From contig WBMQ01000006.1 in the NCBI GenBank assembly GCA_016630905.1, positions 1,178,001 through 1,242,000 on the forward strand: DNA of 64,000 bases, given 5' to 3'. Below, piece after piece: positions 1 to 10,920 of the stretch. The notes beneath the pieces are model-generated. The model did not search any database. It had not been told where the DNA came from and saw only the letters and a list, made by a program, of their open reading frames with translations. Made by a program: the position numbers and the translations under genes. The number at the start of each line of letters is the position of its first letter. Positions within the stretch are counted from its first letter, which is position 1. The stretch is from Capillidium heterosporum (lineage: Eukaryota > Entomophthoromycota > Entomophthoromycetes > Entomophthorales > Capillidiaceae).

Positions 1-1182
1 AACCATGGAGGATAGAGCATAGGCGACCATAGTAGTTGCGACTACCGCCTTGGCGTTATTCTCGCCCAACTCCTCGATAATCGTCTGACAGATGATGTGT
101 AAGAAGGGAACGACTAGCATCAAATTTATAATCAATAAAAATTCAATATAGGCATTTACCTTCAAGCATGAAACCACCTGCAGCGCAGGGGAATCCAGAT
201 CCAATCGTGGAGTACACAAACTGGGAGATAAATGTACTGCAAAATTTTATAAGTTTAAAGTTTCAATGTTAAAATGTTACCTGACTAGGAACATGGATAC
301 GCCATCTGGTCCAAAGGCAGCAAATATGGGAATCTGAGTCGGAAAGATGATCATACCATAACTTACCGCGTTCAAGAAGTTGAGGATAAGACCCAAAAAT
401 ACAGGCGGGAAGAAGGTGACTGGCAACAGTAGATAATCCAACCAATTCATGTTGCTGTAATCTGGAGTTGGGATCTCCAGCTTTTCATCCAAATTCTTAA
501 CCTCTTCTCCCGTTCCTTCCAACCCATTGTTAAAGGTGTGGTAGGTGTTGTCGAACTTGCTGACTTGGCCCTCCTCGATACTCTGCTCGTTGTTGACGAA
601 TTGATTCGACAATAGAGATTTACGTTCCTCATCTATACTGAAGTTGTCGAACAACGAACTGGCCCGTCTACCAAACATAACCCCTAGAGCTTGGCTAGGT
701 CGTGCAGTCAGACTGTTCTCCGCCTTGTAGTTTTTCAGGAAGCTGGTGAACTGCTGGCTTTTGAGGAGGTCAGAATTGACGGTAAAGTGAGTGTTGGGGT
801 GCTCCCCCATGTACTCTGAGTTGCCGCTGCTTCGTACACTGGTACCGTCTAAAGTATTTACCTGACGTAGAGGTAGGCCGAACCTAGGGAAGACATCTTC
901 TGTAGTTGAAGTCGGTGTAGAAGCTAAAAGTCCTACCTGGTTCAAAGCTAAAGTCTGGTCTCGGATAGTTTGTTGGTTGAGGTCGAACGAAGGTGGTGGC
1001 TGCTTCTTATGGTGGTGGACCCCGTAAAAGGACTGAGTTATAGGCCTATACTTTTTGAACCTACGGCTCTTGGTATCGGTTGAAGTTCCCTCATCTTCAC
1101 TCATGTTCTGTAAGGCCTCACCTTCGATAACTATACTTAGACGTTGGTCATTGGCGTTGCTATTGGTCCCGTAACTGGACAT
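1..1182 (-). CDS. SulP-family vacuolar transporter, Vsb1/YGR125W-like (partial, runs off left edge)
   Basis: Spliced CDS complement(1..113, 160..236, 281..1182); introns of 46 and 44 nt with GT-AG ends. The start is the ATG at 1182. About 250 N-terminal residues are Ser/Asn-rich and look disordered. After them come the first membrane segments of a SulP transporter: LGLILNFLNAVSYGMIIFPT, then FAAFGPDGVSMFL. The second exon gives FISQFVYSTIGSGFP, and the third VPFLHIICQTIIEELG. This order matches yeast Vsb1 (YGR125W), a SulP-like vacuolar membrane protein linked to basic amino-acid storage that also has STAS and cyclic-nucleotide-type C-terminal domains. Those domains lie outside the window, so they cannot be checked. 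Family assignment is solid; substrate and vacuolar location are inferred from the yeast protein. Confidence 0.75.
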
Positions 1183-2742
1183 TCTACTTGCTTTTATTTA
1201 AAGGCTTCAACTCGAATTGTTTAACAAAAGTTGATGCCGTTTAAATGTCCGGGTATTTATAATGGATGCTACTATGAAATAATTTATGCAACACTTTCAG
1301 TTGGTCTATTAAGACTGGGGAAGTATTCATCTTTACCCTACCCTGCCTAACCACAATGTGCAAAAATAAAATTTAGAGGGTTGCGGGCTTAAATCCATCA
1401 ACTTTTCGCTTCCCTTCGAAGCTGTACTTTCAACTTTTATATGCTTTTGGCTAAATACCGTAGGATCGTCACTTTAGCCCCTCTTTGTGGACTTTTGATT
1501 GGTTTTTGGCTGGCTTGGTGAGAAATTTGGAGTTTCTATTGTCAAGTTTCTCCATCAATATCAACAACCGATTTCTAAATGAAATTTGAACTATGTTTTA
1601 AATTAGATGAACGTGTGAACAATGCTATTATAATTAAACAAAAAGGAAAGTTGTAAGATCAGCTCATTTAATTTGAAACGAAATTGTAAATCGTGTGGAG
1701 TTCTCAGGGATGGATTGTGTTTTTGTCCGTCGTTTCAAAGCTCATTAAGTTTAAGTTATAACCAATAATCGGACATTTTTGGGCCACATGGTTCGATTGA
1801 AGCTAGAGGTATTCGTCAGAGGTACTTGCAAACAAACAGACATGTAGGATTATAATGTGGACTGCAATATATTTCAATATAAACTATCAAGTGAATGTGG
1901 AATTTTCATTATATACATCTTATTCCATTAAAATTAGCATAGCAAATTGATTTAATCCTCTTATGTCTTGATTATTTTACAGCTTACTACTGAAAACAAC
2001 TGATCAAATTTATTGATATCGTTACCCATCATTAGATAGGTGATAAGGAGGCAACCAAACTTATTGGAGAATATAGCAAGGTATAAGAGCAGGGGGTGTC
2101 AGGATCAGTAAAGGATGTCTATTTGAGTATTTGGGAGGATAAAGATGAGAATTCTGTAATTTATTGATGAAAAAGTAACATTAGAGTAGATATTTCAATA
2201 CGATTCAAATACAATAGTTTACCATAACGTAAACCAATACATATACACTGGGAAGCACTTGATATAGCAATATGTTTTGAAATGATGGTCAAAAGCTTTG
2301 TTACCAGGGTAAGGGATAATTTGTTTAAGCACTATAAAGATAAAGGATTATCAAAGTAAGCCAGTATAAATAAGATATGTTTGCATATATAGCTGTTTGA
2401 AAAACTGCATTGGTTAATATTATCGGATGTGATATTCTTGCACCAATTTTAAACTAATATGGCAAGTTTCAATGTTAAGATAAATGTCAGGTTCTAACCA
2501 AACTATTAGTAAACTACGAGAAGAAATAGCATACATAAAAAGTTATACTAAACTTATAATATAAATGTAATTTGAATTGTGGTAGTATATTAATACTATT
2601 GTTAAACTATATACATATTTTCTTACAAATATAGCACTAAAAGCAACCTCAAATTTTACCCAAAATATTACACTATTTATATGTAAATTAATAAAAAATA
2701 TAACGAGTTTTCAAGAGTCATCTGATTTGCTTCTCTTGTTCG
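1183..2742. other. Intergenic, AT-rich; no gene seen
   Basis: This holds the upstream region of the SulP gene (an AT-rich TATA-like stretch on the minus strand near 1252-1262) and about 1.4 kb of AT-rich DNA. No open frame with coding character or recognisable motif was seen. Confidence 0.6.
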
Positions 2743-2816
2743 GTTTCCATGGTGTAGTTGGTTATCACGTCTGTCTAACACACAGACGGTCTCCAGTTCG
2801 AATCTGGATGGAAACA
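2743..2816 (+). tRNA. tRNA-Val (anticodon AAC)
   Basis: The sequence folds as a complete cloverleaf. The acceptor stem pairs GTTTCCA (2743-2749) with TGGAAAC (2809-2815), with A2816 as discriminator. The A-box region is TGGTGTAGTTGG. The anticodon stem TCTGT/ACAGA closes a 7-base loop CTAACAC, giving anticodon AAC for valine. The T-arm/B-box contains GTTCGAATC. No intron interrupts the anticodon loop. A run of T from 2817 serves as the RNA polymerase III terminator. Confidence 0.95.
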
Positions 2817-2821
2817 TTTTT
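2817..2821 (+). terminator. Pol III oligo-T terminator of tRNA-Val
   Basis: Five T residues directly follow the discriminator base, the usual RNA polymerase III stop signal. A second T run follows about six bases later and could act as backup. Confidence 0.8.
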
Positions 2822-3049
2822 GCCCTTTTTCACCCTGTGTACTCAAGTTATCAAACCATCCTTTTAGTATCTGATGTATATGTTTCGATACCTTACATTT
2901 ATCTGATATGGCACTCATTTTTGAACTAACCTGAAGGATTCACATCGAATACACCTACGGTATATAGTACGGTATTTCTAATATATGTAAATATAGAGTG
3001 CCTTAGTATGGACATGTACTTTACAATACAACGTTATGTTTTTATTAGA

Positions 3050-3846
3050 TCAGTTGATGTTAGCTAAAATCCAATCCTTGACAGCGGATACTCTCGCAAA
3101 GACAGATGGAAATCTTTAATGGCACATTGGTAACCCCAGGAAACAACACCTGCAAGGACAGGCTTATCATCCTTAATAACAAATAGAGGACCACCTGAAT
3201 CCGTGTTACAGGTACTTTTCCCACCCTCAGCATACCCAGCACATAAATGATTGGATGGAACGACCTTAAGGCTCTTGGTAGCGTAGTTTTTAACACAGGT
3301 AGCGTTGTCAAAGGTAGGTAGCTTAACTTCAAGTAGAATCTTTGATCGGACGCCACCGTACGAGGTTAAACCCCAGCCCATAGTTGTGAACAATGTACCT
3401 TTAGTACCACCGTAGAATCCGTCATCCAAAGTCAAACCAGTAGGCGTACTGTCAGTAGTGTTTAACTTCCAGATGGCAACGTCATAGATGATGCTATCGC
3501 TGTTCCATTTTGGATGCTTCTTCCATTTGACAGCCTTGTAGCGCCGTCCCGATTCCTGAGCGTCGGTTTTAGCCAAGTCGTGACGATGGATTAAAACTTC
3601 AAAGTCAGCCATGTTGCCGTTAGTGCAGTGAGCAGCTGTTATCAAAGTGTTGGCATTTATCAGGCTTCCACCGCAGAAATGATCGCCGTTGTACTGGATC
3701 GAGGCCATCCACGGGTACTTGAAGGGTGGGGAGACTTCTGCACCACCTACGATCCTTTCGGGAGGGTTGAAAGAGCTGCTTGAGGAAGAAGCTAAGGTTA
3801 GAGTAGCAAGTAAGAGACTGGCAGTTGCGGTTTGTTGGAGTTTCAT
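3050..3846 (-). CDS. Trypsin-like serine protease (S1A), paralogue A, 3' frameshift and altered specificity pocket
   Basis: The uninterrupted frame runs 3846 to 3064 (260 aa). It has a signal peptide (about residues 1-19), a short propeptide and the activation site R31|IVGG. The triad is H73 (TAAHC), D122 (YDVAIW) and S217 (TDSGGP), and the six chymotrypsin-type cysteines are present. Near 3108-3114 one base is missing relative to paralogues B and C. The printed frame ends in unrelated residues, whereas the -1 frame encodes the expected C-terminal strand and helix (FPSVFARVSAV then DWILAN) and stops at 3050-3052. The residue equivalent to chymotrypsin 189 is S211, where B and C have Asp, so trypsin specificity is probably lost. 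It is either a frameshifted gene or an intact gene with a sequencing indel. Confidence 0.85.
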
Positions 3847-3880
3847 TTTGAGTTGGAAACTACGGTTTGGCTTCCATCAT

Positions 3881-3888
3881 CTTTTATA
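3881..3888 (-). promoter_or_regulatory. TATA box of protease A
   Basis: TATAAAAG reads on the minus strand, about 35-42 bases before the start codon. The same octamer sits at the same spacing in the other two protease genes, inside upstream DNA shared among the three copies. Confidence 0.7.
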
Positions 3889-5034
3889 GGCCTTACCTGA
3901 ATCAAATGCAACTTTTGATCTTAAAATTTTACCTTTAGGTACTGATGACCAAAATGTATTGGAAAAATTTTCATGACCTGTATATGGTGAATGTGAGGTA
4001 GGACACATACCACCTTGCATTTTTAGCTGGATGAACTAAAGTATATTTGTAAGCTGGTCCATTTGTTCTCCAACCGAACCGATCATAAGTTACGTACCTT
4101 TTCAAAGTTCGGATTTCGCTGCTATTTATATTAACCTTCCTATCCGATAAAAGAGCCATCTGAATGATTTATAGCATACTATTTATTATCACTTTATCAC
4201 TATGGCTTGAAAATAAAGTTTATATAGGTAGTGATTACACGTGGTTGCTACCTATATATATTGGCGACGAACTGCAGTAGCCAGAAATCTATCTTTGGAG
4301 TGGCATTTCAAACCTACAGTTCTGTCAGGCTTTTCCTTACAGAAGCTACTTTAGTACTCAATAATTCACGTGCATGGACTTATTTTTAGCTACATCACAC
4401 CTTTGCTTTCTTCCCTAGATGGCAACTCTAACTATTTTAAAGCTACTTAATTCTATGTATATATTAGTTTTGGTGAGAGAGTTTGCATTTATGTGGCCTT
4501 CACTTTGATGAACTACTGGATATCCAGGCTGTACCTTTTTAGCTCAAATGATAATTTAAAGTTGTACTTACTTTAGAAGAGGTGAGCTTCACCTATCTAG
4601 TTAGGATATAGCCTTTAAATTTTTTGGATACAGTTGTTAATAATTCCCTATAATTCGAAAGCTATTATTAAAAGTAAAAAGTATATATATTGAAATTGCA
4701 AAATATTGTATTTATCGATATACTGCAGAAAATTTCACAATATCTAATACTATCGACATACTTCCTGATAGCTGAAATTTTATATACAACTTAGTATATT
4801 TAAAGCGTATCATCATCAAATTTTAATGAGTTTTACAATCAAGAGTAGGATAGATCGAGAAAATTAAACCATTATATAGAAAGCATAGTAATAGCTTATT
4901 TCTTATTTTAGCTTAGCTTGATGAAATTTAATAAAGCTATTAGCTATTTAAAAATGAACATTACAACAGTGGGTAATATTAATATGTCTAATGAAATACA
5001 AGTCAAAGAAAATAGCATAGGTTTAATCTATCAA
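3889..5034. other. Intergenic between proteases A and B
   Basis: The first 300 bases upstream of gene A align with the DNA upstream of gene B: shared words include AAAGTTCGGATT and a CTATCCGA block near 4140 and 6112. The rest is AT-rich with no gene seen. Confidence 0.6.
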
Positions 5035-5832
5035 TTAGTTGAGGTTATCTAAAATCCAACCTCTTAAAGCTGATACTCTTGAATAGACACCAGGTAAATT
5101 TCTTTCAGCACAACTGACACCCCAAGAGACAATACCGACTAGAGTAGGTTTGTTATCCTTAATGACAACGAGAGGGCCTCCCGAATCGCTGGTGCAAGCA
5201 TCTTGGCCACCCTCAGGGTACCCGGCACACAGCTGGGTAGGGAGGTCGATATCTGAGCCCTCCCAACCATAGTTCCGGACGCAGGTAGCGTTGTCAAAGA
5301 GCGGGACTTTAACTTCAAGAAGCACTTTGGACTGGTGGCCATTAAGAGCCGTTATACCCCAGCCCATGGTGGTGAAGAGGGTGCCTTTGGTGTTGCTATA
5401 GAGCCCGTCGTCCAGAGCTAGTCCGGTGGGGGTAGTGTCGTTACTGTTTAGCTTCCAGATGGAAACGTCGTTAACTTTAGTATCGGAGTTCCAGTTGGGG
5501 TGAGTGGTGCGCTTGATGACCCTGTAGCGTTTACCAGACTCCTCAGCATCAGTCAAAGTAAGGTTGTGGCGGTGTACCAACACTTCAAAATCGGAAGTTT
5601 CACCACCAGAACAGTGGGCTGCTGTGATCAAGGTACTGGCGTCGTACAAGCTTCCACCACAGTAGTGGCGGCCTTTATACTGGATAGTGACCATCCATGG
5701 GTACTTGAAAACTGGGTTGACTTCAACACCACCAATGATCTTTCCAGGGGGATTGGAGGGCCTGTTGGCGGGGGAAGCTAGGGCTGAGGCGACAAGTAAG
5801 ATGCTGATAGTTGTGCTCTGTTGGAACTTCAT
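5035..5832 (-). CDS. Trypsin-like serine protease (S1A), paralogue B
   Basis: An intact, intronless 265-aa secreted protease. It has a signal peptide (residues 1 to about 19), a propeptide ending at K31|IIGG, H73 in TAAHC, D122 in NDVSIW and S217 in SDSGGP. D211 occupies the chymotrypsin-189 position, so it should cleave after Lys/Arg. The cysteine pairs expected for C42-C58, C168-C182 and C191-C220 are present, and the C-terminal helix ends WILDNLN. Family members usually have Gly at position 193, just before the DSGGP core; here it is Ser. It is the middle of three tandem same-strand copies and probably acts outside the cell on host or environmental protein. Confidence 0.93.
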   Translation of the reverse strand: MKFQQSTTISILLVASALASPANRPSNPPGKIIGGVEVNPVFKYPWMVTIQYKGRHYCGGSLYDASTLITAAHCSGGETSDFEVLVHRHNLTLTDAEESGKRYRVIKRTTHPNWNSDTKVNDVSIWKLNSNDTTPTGLALDDGLYSNTKGTLFTTMGWGITALNGHQSKVLLEVKVPLFDNATCVRNYGWEGSDIDLPTQLCAGYPEGGQDACTSDSGGPLVVIKDNKPTLVGIVSWGVSCAERNLPGVYSRVSALRGWILDNLN

Positions 5833-5867
5833 TTTGAGTTGAAAGCTACAAATTCGACTTCCTTCGC

Positions 5868-5875
5868 CTTTTATA
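5868..5875 (-). promoter_or_regulatory. TATA box of protease B
   Basis: TATAAAAG on the minus strand, 36-43 bases before the start codon, matching the placement in paralogues A and C. Confidence 0.7.
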
Positions 5876-6576
5876 ATGGTGTGCGCTTATCTGGATTAAA
5901 CTAGTTTTGCTCATGTGTTTTTAGTTCGGGTGCTGGTACCAGAATGCATTTGAGATTTTCCCGTACCCATGTGTATTAGAACAAAGCTTATGCTACTTTA
6001 TAGATATTCAATACTAGTTGCATTTGCAACAAGGTCTATCCTGTTCGTGAACAACTTATTGCGTGATAAAGCTCTAAAGTTCGGATTCTAATTCTACGCA
6101 TATCAACCTTTCTATCCGACAAGTAGCACCACCTAAATGTCTTTATCAATAGCAGTTCCTATATAGTTCACTAATTTTTAACCATCGTATGTGATTTGAA
6201 AGCATATCTTTCAAAAAACAGATTAGAAATCGATATAGCCTGGAAAAGTAGTATAAAGCACTGTAAAAATCTTAATTCCCTCGTTATAAACTAAATAACT
6301 AATAAATATAAATCCGGTTTATTTTGTGCTAGCCTACATCAAATCAACTTACATCGAGATTTCGTTAACTTTCATAAATAATAGTTTATTTCTAAATACT
6401 TTATATGCACCTTTCTTTTACAGATGTTTTGAAAACTATTCTCTGACCAAATTTTCATCTACATTTGGAGTCTTATTGAAGTTACTAGATATTTCAGTAT
6501 GAATAGGTAGTATAGTTGCAAATAACCAATATAATAAAAAAATATAACGAATAATAATACGCTTTTAATTAAGCAA
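5876..6576. other. Intergenic between proteases B and C
   Basis: About 270 bases upstream of gene B resemble the upstream region of gene A. The remainder is AT-rich and holds no gene I can see. Confidence 0.6.
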
Positions 6577-7374
6577 TTAGTTAAGGTTAGCTAGAATCCA
6601 ATCGTCAAAGGCAGCCACCCTGGAGTAGATACCAGGTAGGTTCTTCTCGGCGCATCCGATACCATACGAGACCACACCGGCGAGGATGGGCTTGTTGTTT
6701 TTGATGACGAAGAGAGGACCTCCAGAATCGCTGCTGCACGTATCTTTACCACCCTCAGGGTATCCAGCACACAATTGGTTGGAAAGGTCAACTTTCGAGC
6801 CCTGGGCAGCGTAATTTTTAACGCAGGTGGCATTGTCAAAGGTAGGGACTTTAACTTCGAGTAATACCTTGGACTGACGGCCGTTGGCTGACGTTAGACC
6901 CCAGCCCATAGAGGTGAAGAGGGTACTCTTAGCATTACCGTAGAGGCCATCGTCCAAAACTAATCCGGTGGCAGTAGTATCGGTGTTCTTCAGCTTCCAA
7001 ATGGAGACATCGTAGGATACGGTCGCACTATCCCACTTGGGATGGTTCGTCCATTTGACGACCTTGTAACGCTTACCCGATTCCTGGACGTCGGTTTTGG
7101 CCAGGTTATGGCGATGGACCAGAACTTCATAATCAGCGATGTTGCCACTGGCACAATGGGCAGCTGTAATCATTGTGTTGCCGTTGTACATACTCCCACC
7201 GCAGAAATGACCACCTTGATAGTGAATCGAAGCCATCCATGGGTACTTGAAAGGTGGGTTGACCTCTACACCACCAACAATCTTTCCAGGAGGGTTGGAT
7301 GGGTTGTTTTGAGGAGAAGCTAAGGCTAGAGTGGCAAGTAGAAGGCCGATTGTTGTGTTTTGTTGGAGTTTCAT
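6577..7374 (-). CDS. Trypsin-like serine protease (S1A), paralogue C
   Basis: An intact, intronless 265-aa secreted protease, closest in sequence to paralogue A in the N-terminal half. It has a signal peptide (residues 1 to about 19), activation site K31|IVGG, H73 in TAAHC, D122 in YDVSIW and S217 in SDSGGP. D211 at the chymotrypsin-189 position predicts trypsin specificity, and the C-terminus ends WILANLN. As in the other two copies, the usual Gly193 is replaced (Ser here). The tandem array with conserved promoter blocks points to recent local duplication. Confidence 0.93.
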   Translation of the reverse strand: MKLQQNTTIGLLLATLALASPQNNPSNPPGKIVGGVEVNPPFKYPWMASIHYQGGHFCGGSMYNGNTMITAAHCASGNIADYEVLVHRHNLAKTDVQESGKRYKVVKWTNHPKWDSATVSYDVSIWKLKNTDTTATGLVLDDGLYGNAKSTLFTSMGWGLTSANGRQSKVLLEVKVPTFDNATCVKNYAAQGSKVDLSNQLCAGYPEGGKDTCSSDSGGPLFVIKNNKPILAGVVSYGIGCAEKNLPGIYSRVAAFDDWILANLN

Positions 7375-7409
7375 TTTTGGTTTGAAAGCTATGGTTCAGA
7401 CTCCATAGT

Positions 7410-7417
7410 CTTTTATA
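7410..7417 (-). promoter_or_regulatory. TATA box of protease C
   Basis: TATAAAAG on the minus strand, 36-43 bases before the start codon. The following upstream block (around 7430-7500) aligns with those of A and B, including TGAATCAAA and a GTTCGGG word. Confidence 0.7.
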
Positions 7418-10400
7418 GTGTTGTGCATTTACCTGAATCAAACGAGTTTTGATCCTGTGTTTTGAGTTCGGGCACCAGGGACTAAAACGTGTTTGGAAAA
7501 GTTTTCGTGACTTACATGCACCATATGAAAGGTACCCGCTACTTTATACCTTTTGGGTGGGTGTGTTAGTCAGCCTTTGGATTCCGACTAAACTTATATG
7601 GGAATAAGTTATTGAAAAGTAGAGTAGAGATTTTCAAATTTCGAGCCATCTTATGCACACCTAGTTAGATAAACTTATAAATACAGTTGAGTACAAAGTT
7701 TATCCTATCAAGGATTCAAGGCTTTTCAACAAACTTTGTTTTATACTCCTTTACTGGTGCTGCTTCAAGCAGTGCATTCCGAGCAAAAAGGTGTACGCTT
7801 ATAAAGAGCACAGCCTTTTATATCAAAAGCTCAAAGCCTTACTTATGATCTTGAGACTTGGAAATATCTGCTTCGTAAGTTTAACAAGATAACAAAAAAG
7901 GCAAGGTACTAACCTCAAAATCAAGTGCTCTAAACAGCCATAAGGTCTAAAGCTCAATTTCGTCAACGTATCATCCGCGCATGTCATTAGCACGTCATAT
8001 GTAGGACATGAGCGGAGTCAACAAAAAGGAAGTTCCCTTCATGTAATCACGTATATTTCTAAACAAATCCTTTGTAAGGTATAGTGTATAATTAGAGTGC
8101 TATACAGTGTATAGTTTAGTTAGTTTGCTATAAATAGGTTTGAAAAGGTCACTTATATCGTACCTCAATTAGCCTTGGTGATGAATATATCTTTTAGGCT
8201 TCTCAGACTAAAATTAAAAGCAACAACTTAGGCTTTAGTCGAGGCATTTTAATCATCTATTTGTATTGAACGTGACAGTTGGGTTTCTGATAATAAACTT
8301 ATTTAACACTTTGAAGTTGACTTCAGTTTTGGAAGCAGAACTTCCAAAATCGAAAGCTCAATTGATAAAGTAAAACTGGTGCTGTGCGCAAAAGCTAATC
8401 ATAATATGTAGTAAAAATACGAGTGTCCCCCAATTAAACGATTAGAAAATGAATTCTGCCTTTCATTTCTATTTTTCAAGCTTGTAAAATCAGCAGATGA
8501 TTCAAAATGATTGAAATACCTTCCAACATCCAACAGTCATCGTCAAGCATCCTGGAAGGTATCGTTAAATACTTTAAATTTGAAGATAATTTTGAATAAA
8601 ATTAATAAGTATCTGCGGCCGGTTGTATATACAAAACTCTACAATAGCTTAATTCACTATCAAAAATTATGTATCATTTATTGCTTAAAAGGTGCGAGAA
8701 AGCTGATAACAGTCCAGATAGGACTACGACGTTCAGCAGAGGTCAAGCTTATCTATATGGTTCATAGGGGCTAAATTACATAGTTCAGAGGAAGGCCCTT
8801 TGGAAATCATATTTTGAAAACTTGGAGGCTCGGATGCAGAAAAAGCTATGAAATCAATTTTTATATTCAATACAGAGGCACAAGTATATCTATGTAGCCA
8901 AACACTTCGTCAGCGATAACTTCAAAGCCGAATTGGAGATGCATAATAGTCTTCTAAATTATGTTTTCAATATAAGAGAGCTGGAGCAGCTAAACTAACT
9001 TATCAACTACCAAGATCAAAAGCTCGCCAGATTGGTAACTTTTAATTATTTGTACATCTTCCATTTGCATTCAATCTCACTACCATATCCCGCCTCTTCC
9101 AAAACCTTAAAATGTTGGTTTTTCTCGTTAACAGCCATCATCCAAGCCTGCTACTCATCCATAAAGTTACTAACATACGATCTCAGCATTACTTGTGCAG
9201 TCCTAAATGTTAGCTTTTTTAGCAACACCCACCTGAACCTACCAAACATGCAAAATTTGACGCTCTTAACTAGGTTTAAAAGCTGACACGAACACATCAT
9301 CCACCTATCTACCTTCCCAACCTCCTATATTTAATTATCAGCTTTGATGAAGGATCAGGAACTAGAGTCTCGACTATATAATCAAAGGAATATACTGTCC
9401 CAGTTTGAAGTATATATTTGTATAGTTTACTAAACTCAAATCTCTCATCCAGGGTGGTGGATGAGATAATTTGCTTAAGCTTGATACTACCCTACTTCAA
9501 ATATCTCATACGAATCTGCTATCCAAATTGCCGTAATTTAAAACGTTAAAGCTACAAGATAAAGATGGATATTGATGTATTATTCTGAGAAATATACTTA
9601 TCTAGCTCAGTGGCTTAAAGTCTCTAACGCTGAAAGATATCATCAGGTCGTTCCTCTTCGACTTTTGACCTTTTGTCTAACTCCATAAGTTGAAATATTG
9701 TTCAAAGGTGAACGTTACTCCACTCCTTTGCTAACTTTGCAAGGGAGCAGTCTTCCTGCTGCTACTTCTAACTGTTATTTTCAAGTGGAATCTTCAAAGA
9801 TAGCAACTTGGAATCGGTCCTGGGAACTACCTTCCAGTTTATCAGGCTGATATCTATTGACTTGAAAAACGCACTTAAATAACTAGGAAATTAGTTTATA
9901 AGTTGGTGCCAAGAGGTAATCAAAGTTGAGATATTAAAACATGATCAGAACTTTTGGACAACTTATCTAAAGTCTAAGTAAATTCCAATATATGAAAGTA
10001 TAGTTATGTAGATGCCGTTTGCTTGATAACATACTATCTTATTCAATGTTAAAACCACCTAACTTTAGCTACATTTATTTACTTTATTGATTCCCTTATG
10101 ATATACATTTACTAGTTTTTGATAAAAGCATTATCTTGACCAAAGTATCGACTAATGCAATAGAAAATTGATTATATATTCATACCGATAAATATCAAGT
10201 TTTCAGTACTAGTTTTGGTGGAGCAGTCGGATTTATCAATTGACTAGATAGCTAGGGTGCGATATATCACATCCTAGGATAGTGCATACTATAGCGCTCA
10301 TCTTATAGTACTGAATTATATGTCGATCATGCCTACTAAAATCCTATTCGATTTTCTTTAATTTTGTCACATCAACTGTAGACCACCTTCTACTTTGATA

Positions 10401-10920
10401 TTTCGATTCAATTTCAGATAAAAGTTTCCGGCTCAATTGAAAAGGTCGAAAGGAACAGCATTAGGCAATATATATTTTAGTTCAAGTACTCTTTGTCGCA
10501 TTAAGAGAATACCTTCCTATTAAAGTAGCTAGCTATAATATTAAATTAACATAGTGTTGATGGGAGAAATTATAAAATATGTGAAAAATATTATAGGTAC
10601 TAAATAACAATATATTAGACGACACTAAGTCTATATAGACTAGATAGTATAGTTAAGAAACTCCACCTACCTATAGTACTTGCTATCATACTTATACGTA
10701 GATCCACTGATGCTAAAGCTGCTATAAAAACTTAAAACATAGGTTAAATGGTAAGTTTATAGTTAGAAAAGATAGCTCTAGAAAGGTGGAACTTAGAATA
10801 TTATTAGACGACGAGGCTAGTGAACTAGCTTAAACCATGTAGGTACATCATAGCTACCAGCAATTCGCATCCCCCGCCCAATTAAAACCTTGCAAACAAG
10901 TTTACCTAGCTTACAAAAAT
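7418..10920. other. 3.5-kb gene-free interval with possible decayed coding pieces
   Basis: No intact gene was seen. Short open stretches on the plus strand at 8825-8995 read like decayed coding DNA (for example FKAELEMHNSLLNYVF near 8920, frame broken by stops), but I cannot name a family. ORFs at 8511-8774 and 9032-9286 lack coding character. A perfect 9-bp inverted repeat lies at 8327-8349. Confidence 0.5.
8327..8349. repeat. Short perfect inverted repeat (9-bp arms)
   Basis: TTTTGGAAG (8327-8335) pairs perfectly with CTTCCAAAA (8341-8349) around a 5-base spacer. It could form a hairpin or be a dimeric protein-binding site; no neighbouring gene gives it a role. Confidence 0.5.

Noticed and set aside
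9600-9665. tRNA-like stretch (TAGCTCAGTGGCTTAAA and a downstream stem)
   Set aside because: No proper B-box, acceptor stem does not pair; at best a degenerate tRNA relic.
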